Source: Sphingobacteriaceae bacterium (GTDB lineage: Bacteria; Bacteroidota; Bacteroidia; Sphingobacteriales; Sphingobacteriaceae). From it: a stretch of 64,000 bases of DNA. This document shows positions 52,629-62,106 of the stretch, one piece after another. The notes under the pieces are model-generated. The model made no database searches. It had not been told where the DNA came from and saw nothing but the letters and a program-made list of their open reading frames with translations. Each line of letters opens with the position of its first letter. Positions within the stretch are counted from its first letter, which is position 1. A program made the translations under genes and the position numbers. The DNA is taken from NCBI GenBank assembly GCA_029266635.1, contig JAQSWM010000009.1, positions 1-64,000 on the forward strand, written 5' to 3'.

Positions 52629-52706
52629 AATGGCTGTCTTATCAAGGAGCAGGTTAAGAGCTCAGTTCAAACTTAGCAATTTAGGCCAAATCACATTGTC
52701 ACAGCT

Positions 52707-54179
52707 TTAATACGCTCTCGCAAACAGTACCCGCTGGCTGCTGGGCTTACCAGTGAGAATGCATGCACCTTCTTCCTGCTTGTTGTTAAGCGGAATGCAG
52801 CGGATTGTAGCTTTTGTCTCTTCCTTGATCTTCTTCTCGGTTTCGGGAGTGCCATCCCAATGGGCTGAGATGAAGCCGCCCTTTGTATCAAGAACCTGCT
52901 TAAACTCATCGTACGAGTTTACTTCTGTGGTTTTTTCATTGCGGAGCGCCAGGGCTTTGTTGTAGATATTTTGTTGGATTTCATCCAGCAAAGCGGAAAT
53001 ATGTTCTTCCAGTCCTTCGCGGCTGATGGTTTGCTTCTCTTTCGTATCGCGACGGGCAATCTCCACCGTCCCGTTCTCCAGGTCGCGGCCGCCCATGGCA
53101 ATGCGCACAGGCACACCTTTCAACTCGTATTCGGCGAACTTAAAGCCCGGTCGTTGTGTATCGCGATCATCGTACTTAACAGAAATATTCCTGGCTTTGA
53201 GCCCTGCCACAATGCCATCCGCTACTTCAGAAATTTTTGCCCGTTCTTCATCGCCCTTGTAAATTGGCACAATCACCACCTGAATTGGTGCCAATTTTGG
53301 TGGCAACACAAGTCCGGCGTCATCTGAATGAGCCATAACCAGAGCGCCCATCAATCGCGTGGAAACGCCCCATGAAGTTGCCCAAACGTAATCCAGCTTG
53401 CCTTCTTTGCTTGTAAATTTTACGTCAAATGCTTTTGCGAAGTTCTGGCCAAGGAAATGGGATGTGCCTGCCTGCAACGCTTTCCCGTCTTGCATTAAAG
53501 CTTCGATGCAATAGGTGTCGAGAGCTCCCGCAAAACGTTCTGTTTCTGTTTTCTTTCCCCGGATTACCGGAACAGCCATAAATTCTTCAGCGAAGGTGGC
53601 GTAAACGTCGAGCATGCGCTCGGTCTCTTCAATGGCTTCCTCTTTGGTAGCGTGTGCGGTGTGGCCTTCCTGCCAAAGGAATTCGGCAGTGCGGAGGAAA
53701 AGGCGGGTGCGCATTTCCCACCTCACCACATTCGCCCACTGATTTACAAGGATGGGTAAATCGCGGTAGCTTTGGATCCATCCCCGGTAGGTGTTCCAGA
53801 TTATAGTTTCGGATGTTGGGCGGACGATCAGTTCCTCTTCCAGCTTAGCATCTTCGTCAACAATAATGTTTCCGTTGCCATCGTTTTTTAAACGGTAATG
53901 TGTCACGACAGCACATTCTGTAGCAAAGCCCTCAACGTGCGAAGCCTCTTTTGAAAAAAACGACTTCGGGATAAACAAAGGAAAGTAAGCATTGCTGTGG
54001 CCGGTGTCTTTGAACATCTTATCCAGAGCAGCCTGCATTTTCTCCCAAATGGAATAGCCATACGGCTTAATGACCATACAGCCTCGTACGGCTGAATGCT
54101 CGGCCAGATCGGCTTTGGTAACAAGTTCGTTATACCATTGAGAATAATCTTCGTTTCTGCTCGTAAGGCCTTTGCTCAT
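52707..54179 (-). CDS. proS: Prolyl-tRNA synthetase
   Basis: A 490-residue class II synthetase of the short, archaeal/eukaryote-type ProRS lacking the INS editing domain. It charges tRNA-Pro. Motif 2 is [29 protein letters not shown], and motif 3 is in [25 protein letters not shown]. The anticodon-binding domain follows, from about 285, and the C-terminus ends in Tyr (FARAY), typical of this subtype. Start is the ATG at 54179. Confidence 0.95.
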   Translation of the reverse strand: MSKGLTSRNEDYSQWYNELVTKADLAEHSAVRGCMVIKPYGYSIWEKMQAALDKMFKDTGHSNAYFPLFIPKSFFSKEASHVEGFATECAVVTHYRLKNDGNGNIIVDEDAKLEEELIVRPTSETIIWNTYRGWIQSYRDLPILVNQWANVVRWEMRTRLFLRTAEFLWQEGHTAHATKEEAIEETERMLDVYATFAEEFMAVPVIRGKKTETERFAGALDTYCIEALMQDGKALQAGTSHFLGQNFAKAFDVKFTSKEGKLDYVWATSWGVSTRLMGALVMAHSDDAGLVLPPKLAPIQVVIVPIYKGDEERAKISEVADGIVAGLKARNISVKYDDRDTQRPGFKFAEYELKGVPVRIAMGGRDLENGTVEIARRDTKEKQTISREGLEEHISALLDEIQQNIYNKALALRNEKTTEVNSYDEFKQVLDTKGGFISAHWDGTPETEKKIKEETKATIRCIPLNNKQEEGACILTGKPSSQRVLFARAY

Positions 54180-54398
54180 ATGCGGTTCTGGAATGAATTA
54201 TGTACTTTTACATGTAGTTGCGGCGGGTGAAAACCTGTATTTTCATTTAGTTTTCATCTTGCAAACGTATTTTGCATGCAACAATTTTATAGTCGCCAAA
54301 GTTATAAAACAAGCTGATGTATTAAATAAAAATACATGCAACCTAACCTCTACTTTAAGCGTCAGCAATACAGAGAACACCTATTTAACCTGAAGGCC

Positions 54399-55382
54399 AT
54401 GAGAAAAAATTTTTTACTATTGTTTTCCGCAGCATGCACCCTCTTCATAAGTGCATGCTCCACCAATAAACTAGCTCAACAAAGCGGAGCAGACGACGAC
54501 GTTTATTACACTGCGGCAAAGGCGAAAGAAATGCCTGAATATGTTGCAACTCAAACATCGAAGCCTGAGAAAAGCTACCGGAATGACGAGCAGCTTTATG
54601 GTGATAGCTACAATAATGGCGATTACTATGATCGCTATGATGCAACTTATGCCAGTCGCATAAACAGGTTCTACTACAATTCTCCATGGAGAAGCAATTA
54701 TTACGATAGCTGGTATAACTACAGTTACAGCCCGTGGAATAATCGTTATGGTTCCCGATACGGCTATGTCTACGGTCCGGGCGTTTCAATTTACATCGGA
54801 AGTGCGCCAAACTGGGAGTACAATCCCTGGGGATATCGCTACGATCCGTTTTACGGCTATCGCTACGATCCTTACTGGAGCTACACCCCTGTTTACGGGT
54901 ATTCTTATGGAAGCCGCTACTGGGGGCCATACTCATACACTAGCTACTACCCTGGCTACAGCTATGGCGGATATTACAGCAATGGGAACAACGGCTACAA
55001 TGATCCAAACTATCGCAGCCGGCCAAACCGCGAAGGCAACAGCAACCGCGGCGGAAGCATCTATAACACACCTTCGGGCGGAAGCAGCACACCTTCTAAC
55101 AGTGGAAGGCCACAGCGCTCTGGCGTAACAGGTTCTGATAACAACCGCCCTTCTTCTGGAGGAAGGATCAGCTCACAGCCGCAGGATCAGCCGCAGCCAA
55201 GTTCACGGCCGTCAAGAGATGACTACAGCCGCCCGCAGCAGCAGCCTGTTCAGCAGCAGCCTCAGCCATCACGGCCTGAGCGGGAGAGCTACTCGCCGCC
55301 ACCATCATCATCGCCGTCAAACAGCGGTGGAAGCAGCGGCGGTGGAGGCAGCAGCAGTGGCGATAGGCCAACCCGCAACTAA
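54399..55382 (+). CDS. Tyr/Gly/Ser-rich lipoprotein
   Basis: A 327-residue low-complexity lipoprotein from the ATG at 54399; the lipobox FISAC fixes this start over the upstream in-frame ATG at 54336. After a short acidic segment, residues 70-220 are dominated by Tyr, Asn, Ser, Trp and Gly (repeated YGYRYDPYW-type words). The last 100 residues are Pro/Gln/Ser/Gly-rich. No known enzymatic domain is seen. Similar outer-membrane lipoproteins are frequent in Sphingobacteriaceae. It lies 33 bases upstream of the FadL-type gene and may be co-transcribed. Confidence 0.75.
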   Translation: MRKNFLLLFSAACTLFISACSTNKLAQQSGADDDVYYTAAKAKEMPEYVATQTSKPEKSYRNDEQLYGDSYNNGDYYDRYDATYASRINRFYYNSPWRSNYYDSWYNYSYSPWNNRYGSRYGYVYGPGVSIYIGSAPNWEYNPWGYRYDPFYGYRYDPYWSYTPVYGYSYGSRYWGPYSYTSYYPGYSYGGYYSNGNNGYNDPNYRSRPNREGNSNRGGSIYNTPSGGSSTPSNSGRPQRSGVTGSDNNRPSSGGRISSQPQDQPQPSSRPSRDDYSRPQQQPVQQQPQPSRPERESYSPPPSSSPSNSGGSSGGGGSSSGDRPTRN

Positions 55383-55415
55383 GCACTACGCTTGTACTTA
55401 TTTAAACACAGAAAC

Positions 55416-56954
55416 ATGAAATTGAAGAATATAATCCTTCTAACAGGAGTGCTATTGCCCGCGTTCAGCTATGCCCAGTACGCAGAAGATGCGTTGAGAT
55501 TTTCCAATACGGAGCAAGGCACTACCTCAAGATTTAAAGCTTTAGGTGGTGCGCAGACAGCACTTGGCGGCGACATCAGTTCAGCGGCCTCTAACCCGGC
55601 GGGCTTGGGGCTTTTTACCAAAAGCGAACTGAACCTCACTACCGGCTTTCTAAACCGCACCCAGGAATCCCACTACATCAACACGAGCACTTCTTTAGGT
55701 ACAGACAAGCTGGACATTAACGAACTAGGCGCTGTGTTCCACATTCCATCTTATAAGTCGAAAGGAAGCGATCTTACAAAAGGATGGTTGGGATTTAACT
55801 TCGGGCTTTCTTATAATAAAACGAATAATTTTAACACAACGATTGACTTCACCGGAGCAAACCCTAAGAGTTCGTTTGCCGATTATATTGCCGACTTAGC
55901 AACATCAGGATATTTAGCTAACGGAAATCCGGCTACCAATTCAAGTGCTTTGCCTACAGGCTCGCTGGAGAAAATGGGTTACCGCAACTATTTGATTGAG
56001 TACAATTCATCAGGTTATTTTGCTACGCCTGCGTTGAACAATATGCAGGAGAATAATGATTTCCGTACCGGCTCGCAATCAGAGTTTAATATTGGTGGTG
56101 GTGCAAATTATGGAAACAGCATTTACCTTGGGGCATCTGTCGGTATTGCAAACATAGATTACACTTCAGATCGGGAGTTTTCCGAGTCGGGCAAAATCCG
56201 CAGCTTTCCAGGTCAGGATGCCAATTTTACCGGCTCATCCTATGCTTTATCCTACCGTTCCACCCAAAACACAACCGGAGCAGGGCTCAACCTGAAGTTT
56301 GGAGCAATTGCCCGTTTGGATGAGAATGTGCGTGTGGGATTAAGCTTTATATCGCCTACCTGGTATTCCATAAATGATCGTTTTTCTGAAACTCTGGATA
56401 CGCGATACACCCGTGCAAATGGAACAACTATCGCACCTTACACCAACGATGAAGAAATTTATGATTCTAAATACAGCCTTCGCACACCCTACAAAGTAAA
56501 TGGCGGAATAGCCTTTACATTCGGCGGCATGGGGCTTATCTCGGGCGATGTGGAGTACGTTGATTACGCGTCAATGCATTTCTCATCCGACAGCAAATCA
56601 TCTACAGACAACACGAATCGAAACATCAGGAACAACTACAAAAACGCCGTAAATTTTAAACTAGGCGGCGAATATAAGATCAACAACATTGCGGTGAGGG
56701 CGGGATACAATGAATCCGGAAATCCTTACCAGAAGCAGGAATACTCGTCTAGAGTTATTTCAGGTGGCATTGGTTACCGCAAGAATGTAATGTACCTGGA
56801 TGTTACTTACGCTAACTCACAAACAAATTACAGCAGCGCCCCATACACAATTTCAGACACTTATCCTGATTATCCAACAACCGGCAGCGGCTTTGCAGCC
56901 GATATTAAAGATACACGAAACAACGTATTTGTCACTTTGGGAGTAAGATTCTAA
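55416..56954 (+). CDS. OmpP1/FadL/TodX family outer-membrane protein
   Basis: A 512-residue outer-membrane beta barrel from the ATG at 55416 (signal peptide to SYAQ). DALRFSNTEQGTTSRFKALGGAQTALGGDIS near the mature N-terminus and SAASNPAGLGLF are the plug-domain signature of this family. Many amphipathic strands follow, ending in a terminal Phe (VTLGVRF) as usual for BAM substrates. It probably lets long-chain fatty acids or other hydrophobic compounds diffuse inward, in keeping with the fad genes 2-8 kb away. Confidence 0.87.
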   Translation: MKLKNIILLTGVLLPAFSYAQYAEDALRFSNTEQGTTSRFKALGGAQTALGGDISSAASNPAGLGLFTKSELNLTTGFLNRTQESHYINTSTSLGTDKLDINELGAVFHIPSYKSKGSDLTKGWLGFNFGLSYNKTNNFNTTIDFTGANPKSSFADYIADLATSGYLANGNPATNSSALPTGSLEKMGYRNYLIEYNSSGYFATPALNNMQENNDFRTGSQSEFNIGGGANYGNSIYLGASVGIANIDYTSDREFSESGKIRSFPGQDANFTGSSYALSYRSTQNTTGAGLNLKFGAIARLDENVRVGLSFISPTWYSINDRFSETLDTRYTRANGTTIAPYTNDEEIYDSKYSLRTPYKVNGGIAFTFGGMGLISGDVEYVDYASMHFSSDSKSSTDNTNRNIRNNYKNAVNFKLGGEYKINNIAVRAGYNESGNPYQKQEYSSRVISGGIGYRKNVMYLDVTYANSQTNYSSAPYTISDTYPDYPTTGSGFAADIKDTRNNVFVTLGVRF

Positions 56955-56970
56955 GCGAATTTTGATCCAT

Positions 56971-57007
56971 AAAAAAGCCCCGGCTTCAGCAGAAGTCGGG
57001 GCTTTTT
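56971..57007. terminator. Bidirectional terminator between FadL-type and FKBP genes
   Basis: AAAAAAGCCCCGGCTTC pairs with GAAGTCGGGGCTTTTT (one G-T type mismatch) around a short loop. It serves both convergent genes. Confidence 0.9.
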
Positions 57008-57021
57008 ACATTTAATTTTTT

Positions 57022-57897
57022 TTAGTTACTGCCGATCACATCGGTGACCGAAACTTCGAAATCTAAAGGTGAGAAGCCTGGTATTGTTCCATCAGAAGAT
57101 CCCTTTAAGCCGTAGCCTTGGGGAGAAGGGGTAATAAATCTCACGGAGCCTCCCTGTTTAATTAAAGGAAGTATCTGTTGCCATGCAGGTACTAAGAAAG
57201 CTAACGGGCTACTGTAACCTGTTGCTGAATCAAAAGTAGATCCATTCAACAACTTCCCTGTAAAGTTCACGGTGACAGTTGAGTCCACTGCTATATTGCT
57301 CCCGGTACCAGTTGTAGTGATTTTGTAGTAAATACCTTTATTGCTTTTGGTGAATCCCGTCAGGCTATTGGCTTGCATGTATTTGGTAATCATGGCATCC
57401 TCATAAGCAGGTAAACCAGCAATGTCGAGTGCCTTCACTGTCACATCTATCGATGTATTTCCAGGAATCGGCCCTGAACCATTCCGCCCATAAGCCGACC
57501 GTGAAGGCACAATCAGCCTGATCTCGCCTCCCCTGTTTTTAAGTATTTCCTTTACACCCGTACGTACCCCTTCAAGGCTGAAATAGCCAAGGTAGTTGGC
57601 ATAATGATTCGCGATCGTATCGGCAGTGGCGTAAGAGTTGTCAATTGCCTTGAATGAAAAAACCAATGGAACCTGATCAGAATACTCCATTGCGGAGCCA
57701 GTACCTGGCTTTGTGATCTGGTAATACATGCCTGTATTGGCGTACGCCTGAAATCCTGACAGGTTACTCTGTTTAAGATACGCCTGTATGTTCCGGTCGT
57801 CAAGCTGCTCCACGCTTTCATACTCCTTTGTACACGATGTTAAAACCGATGCTGATAGAGCGAGGATAAGAAGGTTTTTATGAAAAGATAGTCTCAT
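57022..57897 (-). CDS. Lipoprotein with two FKBP-type peptidyl-prolyl isomerase domains
   Basis: A 291-residue envelope lipoprotein (signal ending VLTSC). Domain 1 (about 50-165) begins YYQITKPGTGS and ends IPGNTSIDVTVKALDI. Domain 2 (about 180-288) begins YYKITTTGTGS, has VTVNFTGKLLNGSTFDS and SVRFITPSPQGYG, and ends FEVSVTDV. Domain 1 lacks several canonical FKBP pocket residues, so only domain 2 may be catalytic. It follows the single-domain FKBP gene by 9 bases, in the same operon. It should assist folding of exported proteins. Confidence 0.88.
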   Translation of the reverse strand: MRLSFHKNLLILALSASVLTSCTKEYESVEQLDDRNIQAYLKQSNLSGFQAYANTGMYYQITKPGTGSAMEYSDQVPLVFSFKAIDNSYATADTIANHYANYLGYFSLEGVRTGVKEILKNRGGEIRLIVPSRSAYGRNGSGPIPGNTSIDVTVKALDIAGLPAYEDAMITKYMQANSLTGFTKSNKGIYYKITTTGTGSNIAVDSTVTVNFTGKLLNGSTFDSATGYSSPLAFLVPAWQQILPLIKQGGSVRFITPSPQGYGLKGSSDGTIPGFSPLDFEVSVTDVIGSN

Positions 57898-57906
57898 TTG
57901 TTGTGA

Positions 57907-58362
57907 TTATAACAGTTCAACGGTAAAATCCAGAACTGAGTTTGGAGGGATAGAGCCTGCGGAGGTATTGCCATACGCAAGCGCAGATGGAATTAAAAGC
58001 CGGATTTTGCCTCCTCTTTGAATAAGCGGAATACCAATCTGCCAGCCCGGTATTACTTGCCCAAGCTTAAAACTAAAACCTGTGGTGTTGCTGTCAAAAA
58101 CCTGTCCCGATAACAGCTTCCCGGTGTATTTAGCGGTAACGCTTGTACCTGAAGAGTAGGTTACATTTCCGGTGCCTGGCGCATTGATGACATAGTATAA
58201 ACCACTCTCATGTCTTATAGCGCCCTGGATGTTGTTAGCCGAGATAAAATCTTTGATCAGCTGTTCGTCTTTAGCGGCCTGCGCCTCAGCATCGTATTTG
58301 TCTTTTGAGCATGAACTAACGCCGATCAATAACACCAGCGCAGCAAAGAATAGATTTTTCAT
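57907..58362 (-). CDS. FKBP-type peptidyl-prolyl isomerase lipoprotein
   Basis: A 151-residue FKBP lipoprotein (lipobox GVSSC). A short helical linker is followed by one FKBP domain: YYVINAPGTGNVTYSSGTSVTAKYTGKLL-type start, VFDSNTTGFSFKLGQVIPGWQIGIPLI, KIRLLIPSALAYG, and a final strand FTVELL. The VIPGWQ and AYG blocks are the active-site segments. It is located in the periplasm or outer membrane. First gene of a two-gene FKBP operon. Confidence 0.9.
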   Translation of the reverse strand: MKNLFFAALVLLIGVSSCSKDKYDAEAQAAKDEQLIKDFISANNIQGAIRHESGLYYVINAPGTGNVTYSSGTSVTAKYTGKLLSGQVFDSNTTGFSFKLGQVIPGWQIGIPLIQRGGKIRLLIPSALAYGNTSAGSIPPNSVLDFTVELL

Positions 58363-58454
58363 TTTGTAAGAAAGCGCAAATTTATTCTTTTAAACGGCAA
58401 ATCTGATGAATTAACATATTTTAACAGGAATAGTATTGAGTGTATAAAGTCCGA

Positions 58455-58516
58455 TGTATTGAGACGAGTACCCCCCAGCCCAATACCCACTACTCATTAC
58501 TCAATACCAACTACTC
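58455..58516. repeat. ACTCAATACCCACT-type repeat between FKBP and fadE
   Basis: GCCCAATACCCACTACTCAT and TACTCAATACCAACTACTC fill the space up to the fadE stop codon. TATTGAGACGAGTA at 58458-58471 may be a decayed opposite arm. Related sequences occur at 60301-60354, 60806-60844 and 62022-62106, all in the fad operon. Confidence 0.65.
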
Positions 58517-60301
58517 TTAAAAACAATATTTGCCGGCGTCGATCATTGCTTTCGCAACCCTTTGCCTTGCATCTTTAATGTTAAATGGCTCAGCCTTGGT
58601 GAAACGTCGTAAGCCCACCAGCATCATTCTTAATTCGTCGCCTTCAGCAAAAGAATACAAAGCTTCTTTTCCTGCGAGGGCAACAGTATCAACTGCTCCG
58701 TAGACATAAATCCGCATGATATCTAGCTGATGTTTGCAGGCCTCTTCTCCCCTTTGCTTTACCAATTTCTCCACCCGTAAGATCGTCGATTCAGCCACGT
58801 ATACCGAGCCAATGATATCGGCAAGTTTCATCAATATCTCTTGCTCTTTCGCCAGGCTCATCATCAGCTTCTGCACGGCAGAACCGGCAATCATCAGGCC
58901 TGCTTTTTTAAGGTTTTGAAGGATTTTCTTTTCAGCGGCAAACAAAGAATCATCTTCTTCGCCAAAATCAGGGATCGACATCAATTCACCGGCAACCGCT
59001 TGCGCCGGAGTCATCAAATCCAGCTCACCTTTCAGCGCCCGCTTCAGCAGCATATCCACTATCAGGAGACGGTTGATCTCATTAGTGCCTTCAAAAATCC
59101 GGTTGATGCGGCTATCGCGATAGGCACGTTCCATCGGCGCCTCAGCCGAATAACCCATCCCCCCGTAGATCTGCACGCCTTCGTCGACGATGTAATCCAG
59201 CATTTCTGATCCCCAAACTTTCAGGATCGCACACTCGACAGCAAACTGCTCGGTGGACTTGAGCTTGGCTTTCGCCGGATCCATACCTCCTGCCACCAAA
59301 GCATCATAAGCGTCATCTATATTTTGTCCGGCACGATAGGTTGCACTTTCTATCGCGAAATTGCGTGTGGCCATTTCGGCAAGTTTGTAGCGTATGGCTC
59401 CGAATTTTGAGATTGGCAAATTGAACTGCACGCGTTCGTTGGCGTAATTTACAGCGAAATTAAGTGCCATGCGGGACGAGCCAATGCAGGCAGCGCCGAG
59501 CTTTATCCTGCCTATGTTCAGAATATTCACCGCTATTTTAAACCCGTTCTCACGTTCTGAAAGCATGTTTTCCACCGGCACAGGGCACTCATTAAAGAAT
59601 ACCTGACGGGTGGATGAGCCTTTAATCCCGAGCTTATGCTCCTCGGGATTCATCGTGATGCCTCCAAAGGTTTTCTCTACGATGAAGCCAGTCAGATTTT
59701 TATCATCATCAATCTTGGCAAACACGATAAACACATCAGCGAAACCACCATTGGTGATCCACATTTTCTGGCCCGTGATCAGGTAGTGCGTACCTTCGGC
59801 ATTGAGCACAGCTTTTGTGCGGCCGCTGTTCGCGTCAGAACCGGAGTTGGGCTCGGTGAGGCAGTAAGATGCTTTCCACTCGCCTGAAGCGAGTTTGGGA
59901 ATGTACTTGTCTTTCTGTGCCTGATTTCCGTAATACAGGATCGGCAAAGTGCCAATACCGGTGTGGGCGGACAGCGCAACGGCAAACGAGTGCCCCGCTC
60001 CTATCACATCCGCCACAAGCATGGAGGTGTTGAAGTTCTTGCCAAAACCGCCGTATTCTTCAGGAATAGAGACTGCTAGTAGCCCAAGCTCCCCCGCTTT
60101 GTCCATGAGGCTCTCCATTAAACCTTCTTCCTGAGCATCTATGCGGTCGAGGTTTGGGAATACTTCACTGGCGAGAAAATCTTCACAGGTTTTCTTGATC
60201 ATCAACTGTTCTTCATCGAACTCTTCGGGGATGAAAATATCTTCGGCAAGAGTTTCCTTGATGATGAACTCGCCGCCTTTGGTTGTGTTTTTTAGTGACA
60301 T
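58517..60301 (-). CDS. fadE: Acyl-CoA dehydrogenase (FadE of the fadNAE type)
   Basis: A 594-residue acyl-CoA dehydrogenase from the ATG at 60301; the frame extends upstream into repeat sequence. It oxidises acyl-CoA to trans-2-enoyl-CoA with FAD. FAD contacts are in YCLTEPNSGSDANSG and KMWITNGGFAD, and the region IYGGMGYSAEAPMERAYRDSRINRIFEGTNEIN carries the catalytic glutamate and FAD-binding segment. A C-terminal extension of about 170 residues matches the long B. subtilis FadE type (594). It is third in the order fadN-fadA-fadE. Confidence 0.92.
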   Translation of the reverse strand: MSLKNTTKGGEFIIKETLAEDIFIPEEFDEEQLMIKKTCEDFLASEVFPNLDRIDAQEEGLMESLMDKAGELGLLAVSIPEEYGGFGKNFNTSMLVADVIGAGHSFAVALSAHTGIGTLPILYYGNQAQKDKYIPKLASGEWKASYCLTEPNSGSDANSGRTKAVLNAEGTHYLITGQKMWITNGGFADVFIVFAKIDDDKNLTGFIVEKTFGGITMNPEEHKLGIKGSSTRQVFFNECPVPVENMLSERENGFKIAVNILNIGRIKLGAACIGSSRMALNFAVNYANERVQFNLPISKFGAIRYKLAEMATRNFAIESATYRAGQNIDDAYDALVAGGMDPAKAKLKSTEQFAVECAILKVWGSEMLDYIVDEGVQIYGGMGYSAEAPMERAYRDSRINRIFEGTNEINRLLIVDMLLKRALKGELDLMTPAQAVAGELMSIPDFGEEDDSLFAAEKKILQNLKKAGLMIAGSAVQKLMMSLAKEQEILMKLADIIGSVYVAESTILRVEKLVKQRGEEACKHQLDIMRIYVYGAVDTVALAGKEALYSFAEGDELRMMLVGLRRFTKAEPFNIKDARQRVAKAMIDAGKYCF

Positions 60302-60844
60302 AGTATTGAGTATAGGGTATTGAGTAGTGGGTTGCTGTGTCCAATACTCAACGTTCATGTATTTTTAAGTGATCGCTGAAGTTTGTAATTCATCTTTTGT
60401 ATCGCCTCGATACTTTGTAATAGCTCGTGGTTGTCTTCAGTAGACACGAAGCCCAGTCGTTCAGCGATTATTAGTTGCGTTTCCAGTTCGTAAGACGATC
60501 CAGTAGCGATGCCAAGGAACTGATTGAATTCTCCTTTGGTATTTCTGCCTGCCCCTTCAGAAATGTTGGACGCAATTGACACTGCAGATCGTCTAGCCTG
60601 AGATGTCAAGCCAAATCTTTCGTCTACAGGAAATTTCTCGGAGAGCTTATAAACACTTACCGCGAGATCAAGTGCCTTATTCCATACGTTGAGTTCTTTA
60701 ATGTTATGCATATTGTTAGGTTTGATTTAATTCCAATATACTCTCATGCTAAGCGACAACTCAGTAGCATAGCCCACCATTATCACAAGGTCTGCTGCAT
60801 GCTAGCCCCCAACCCAATACCCATTACTCACTACCCAATACTAA
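60301..60844 (-). mobile_element. S23-gene element with 33-bp terminal inverted repeats
   Basis: The left end (60301-60333, TAGTATTGAGTATAGGGTAT...) and the reverse complement of the right end (60812-60844, TAGTATTGGGTAGTGAGTAA...) agree at 26 of 33 positions by hand alignment. The S23 ORF lies between them. The left end abuts the fadE start codon and the right end supplies the fadA stop codon, so the element occupies the whole intergenic space. Shorter gene-less relatives are at 62022-62106 and 58455-58516. No transposase is present; mobility is inferred. Confidence 0.6.
60355..60711 (-). CDS. Four-helix-bundle protein, S23/bAvd-like
   Basis: A 118-residue protein of the S23 ribosomal/intervening-sequence family. 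ELNVWNKALDLAVSVYKLSEKFP at the start, RRSAVSIASNISEGAGRNTKGEF in the middle and SSYELETQLIIAERLGF are diagnostic. Family members form pentameric four-helix bundles; they are encoded in 23S rRNA intervening sequences and resemble the Avd protein of diversity-generating retroelements. The function of stand-alone copies is unknown. This copy interrupts the fadN-fadA-fadE operon and is flanked on both sides by inverted repeats, suggesting it is the cargo of a small element. Confidence 0.9.
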   Translation of the reverse strand: MHNIKELNVWNKALDLAVSVYKLSEKFPVDERFGLTSQARRSAVSIASNISEGAGRNTKGEFNQFLGIATGSSYELETQLIIAERLGFVSTEDNHELLQSIEAIQKMNYKLQRSLKNT

Positions 60845-62019
60845 AAAACCTCAAACACCCCAGCCGCACCCTGTCCCGTGCCTACGCACATCGTCACCAT
60901 CCCGTATTTCTGCTTTGTTCTCTTTAATTCGTTTATTATCTGCACCGTAAGCTTTGCGCCCGTACAGCCAAGCGGATGGCCAAGTGCAATAGCACCGCCA
61001 TTAACATTTACAATCTCGGGGTTTAGGTCAAGTGTGCGGATGATTGCCAGCGACTGTGATGCAAACGCCTCATTCAATTCAATCAAATCGATTTGCTCCT
61101 GCTTCATACCCGCTTTCTTCAATGCCAGCGGAATGGCTTCTATCGGTCCGATGCCCATTATACGCGGCGGAACGCCCGCCACTCCATAGCTCACCAACCG
61201 TGCAATGGGTTTTGCGCCCAGCTCTTTCATTTTACTTTCAGAAACAACCAGAACAAAAGCTGCTCCGTCCGAGGTTTGGGAAGAGTTTCCAGCGGTTACC
61301 ACTCCATCAGCAGCGAAAACGGGCTTTAACTTTGCAAGTTTATCTAACGAAGTATCAGCCCGCGGGCCTTCATCCGTGTCAACTACGTATTCCTTGGTTT
61401 TCTTTTTCAGGTTTTCATCCAGGTATGTTTCTTTAACAGTGATTGGAAGCACACCATCCTTTAAATGACCGTTCTGGATTGCTTTTATCGCCTTTTGATG
61501 GGAATTAAACGCAAACTCATCCTGATCTCCCCGGCTCACATTGTATTCCTTTGCAACAGCCTCGGCAGTAAGGCCCATCCCCCAATACCAGTCAGGATGT
61601 GTTTTGGCAACTTCCGGATTGGGCACAACTTTCCATCCGCCGAAAGGCATTCCCGACATAATTTCTACCCCACCCGCTACAATACAATCTGCCATGCCGC
61701 TTCGGATTTTTGCCACTGCCGTTGCAATTGTTTCCAATCCCGATGCACAATACCGGTTCATAGTCACACCGGGGACTTTATCCGTATCCAGTCCCATCAT
61801 TGAGATCATACGAGCGATGTTAAGCCCCTGCTCTGCCTCGGGCGTAGCGTTGCCGACAATCACATCGTCGATCTGCTGTTTATCCAGATTCGGCACTGAT
61901 TCAACGAGATGCTTAATCACATCCGCAGCCAATTCATCTGCTCGTGTAAAACGGAAAACACCTCTTGGCGCTTTTCCTACTGCGGTCCTGAAACCTGCTA
62001 TGATATATGCTTCCTGCAT
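60841..62019 (-). CDS. fadA: Acetyl-CoA acyltransferase (3-ketoacyl-CoA thiolase)
   Basis: A 392-residue thiolase cleaving 3-ketoacyl-CoA with CoA in the last beta-oxidation step. The nucleophile is C91 in NRYCASGLETIA. GGAIALGHPLGCTGAK supplies the active-site His, and MCVGTGQGAAGVFE the second Cys near the C-terminus. Length is typical. The stop codon TAG coincides with the first bases of the neighbouring S23 element. It sits between fadN and fadE on the same strand. Confidence 0.95.
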   Translation of the reverse strand: MQEAYIIAGFRTAVGKAPRGVFRFTRADELAADVIKHLVESVPNLDKQQIDDVIVGNATPEAEQGLNIARMISMMGLDTDKVPGVTMNRYCASGLETIATAVAKIRSGMADCIVAGGVEIMSGMPFGGWKVVPNPEVAKTHPDWYWGMGLTAEAVAKEYNVSRGDQDEFAFNSHQKAIKAIQNGHLKDGVLPITVKETYLDENLKKKTKEYVVDTDEGPRADTSLDKLAKLKPVFAADGVVTAGNSSQTSDGAAFVLVVSESKMKELGAKPIARLVSYGVAGVPPRIMGIGPIEAIPLALKKAGMKQEQIDLIELNEAFASQSLAIIRTLDLNPEIVNVNGGAIALGHPLGCTGAKLTVQIINELKRTKQKYGMVTMCVGTGQGAAGVFEVF

Positions 62020-62021
62020 TC

Positions 62022-62106
62022 TTTGAGTATTGGGTATTGTGTAGTGAGTATTGGGACTGGGCTCCTATGCGGCAACCCAATACGCAAATCGCACTACTCA
62101 ATACTA
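62022..62106. repeat. Empty inverted-repeat element between fadN and fadA
   Basis: AGTATTGGGTATTGTGTAGT... on the left and ...CGCACTACTCAATACTA on the right are imperfect reverse complements (about 23 of 30) around a loop of about 22 bases. The ends match those of the S23-bearing element at 60301-60844. The right end overlaps and supplies the TAG stop codon of fadN. It fills the entire gap between the two genes. Confidence 0.7.

Noticed and set aside
60355-60711. Intervening sequence of a 23S rRNA gene
   Set aside because: The S23 protein family is typical of such sequences, but no rRNA surrounds it; the flanks are beta-oxidation genes.
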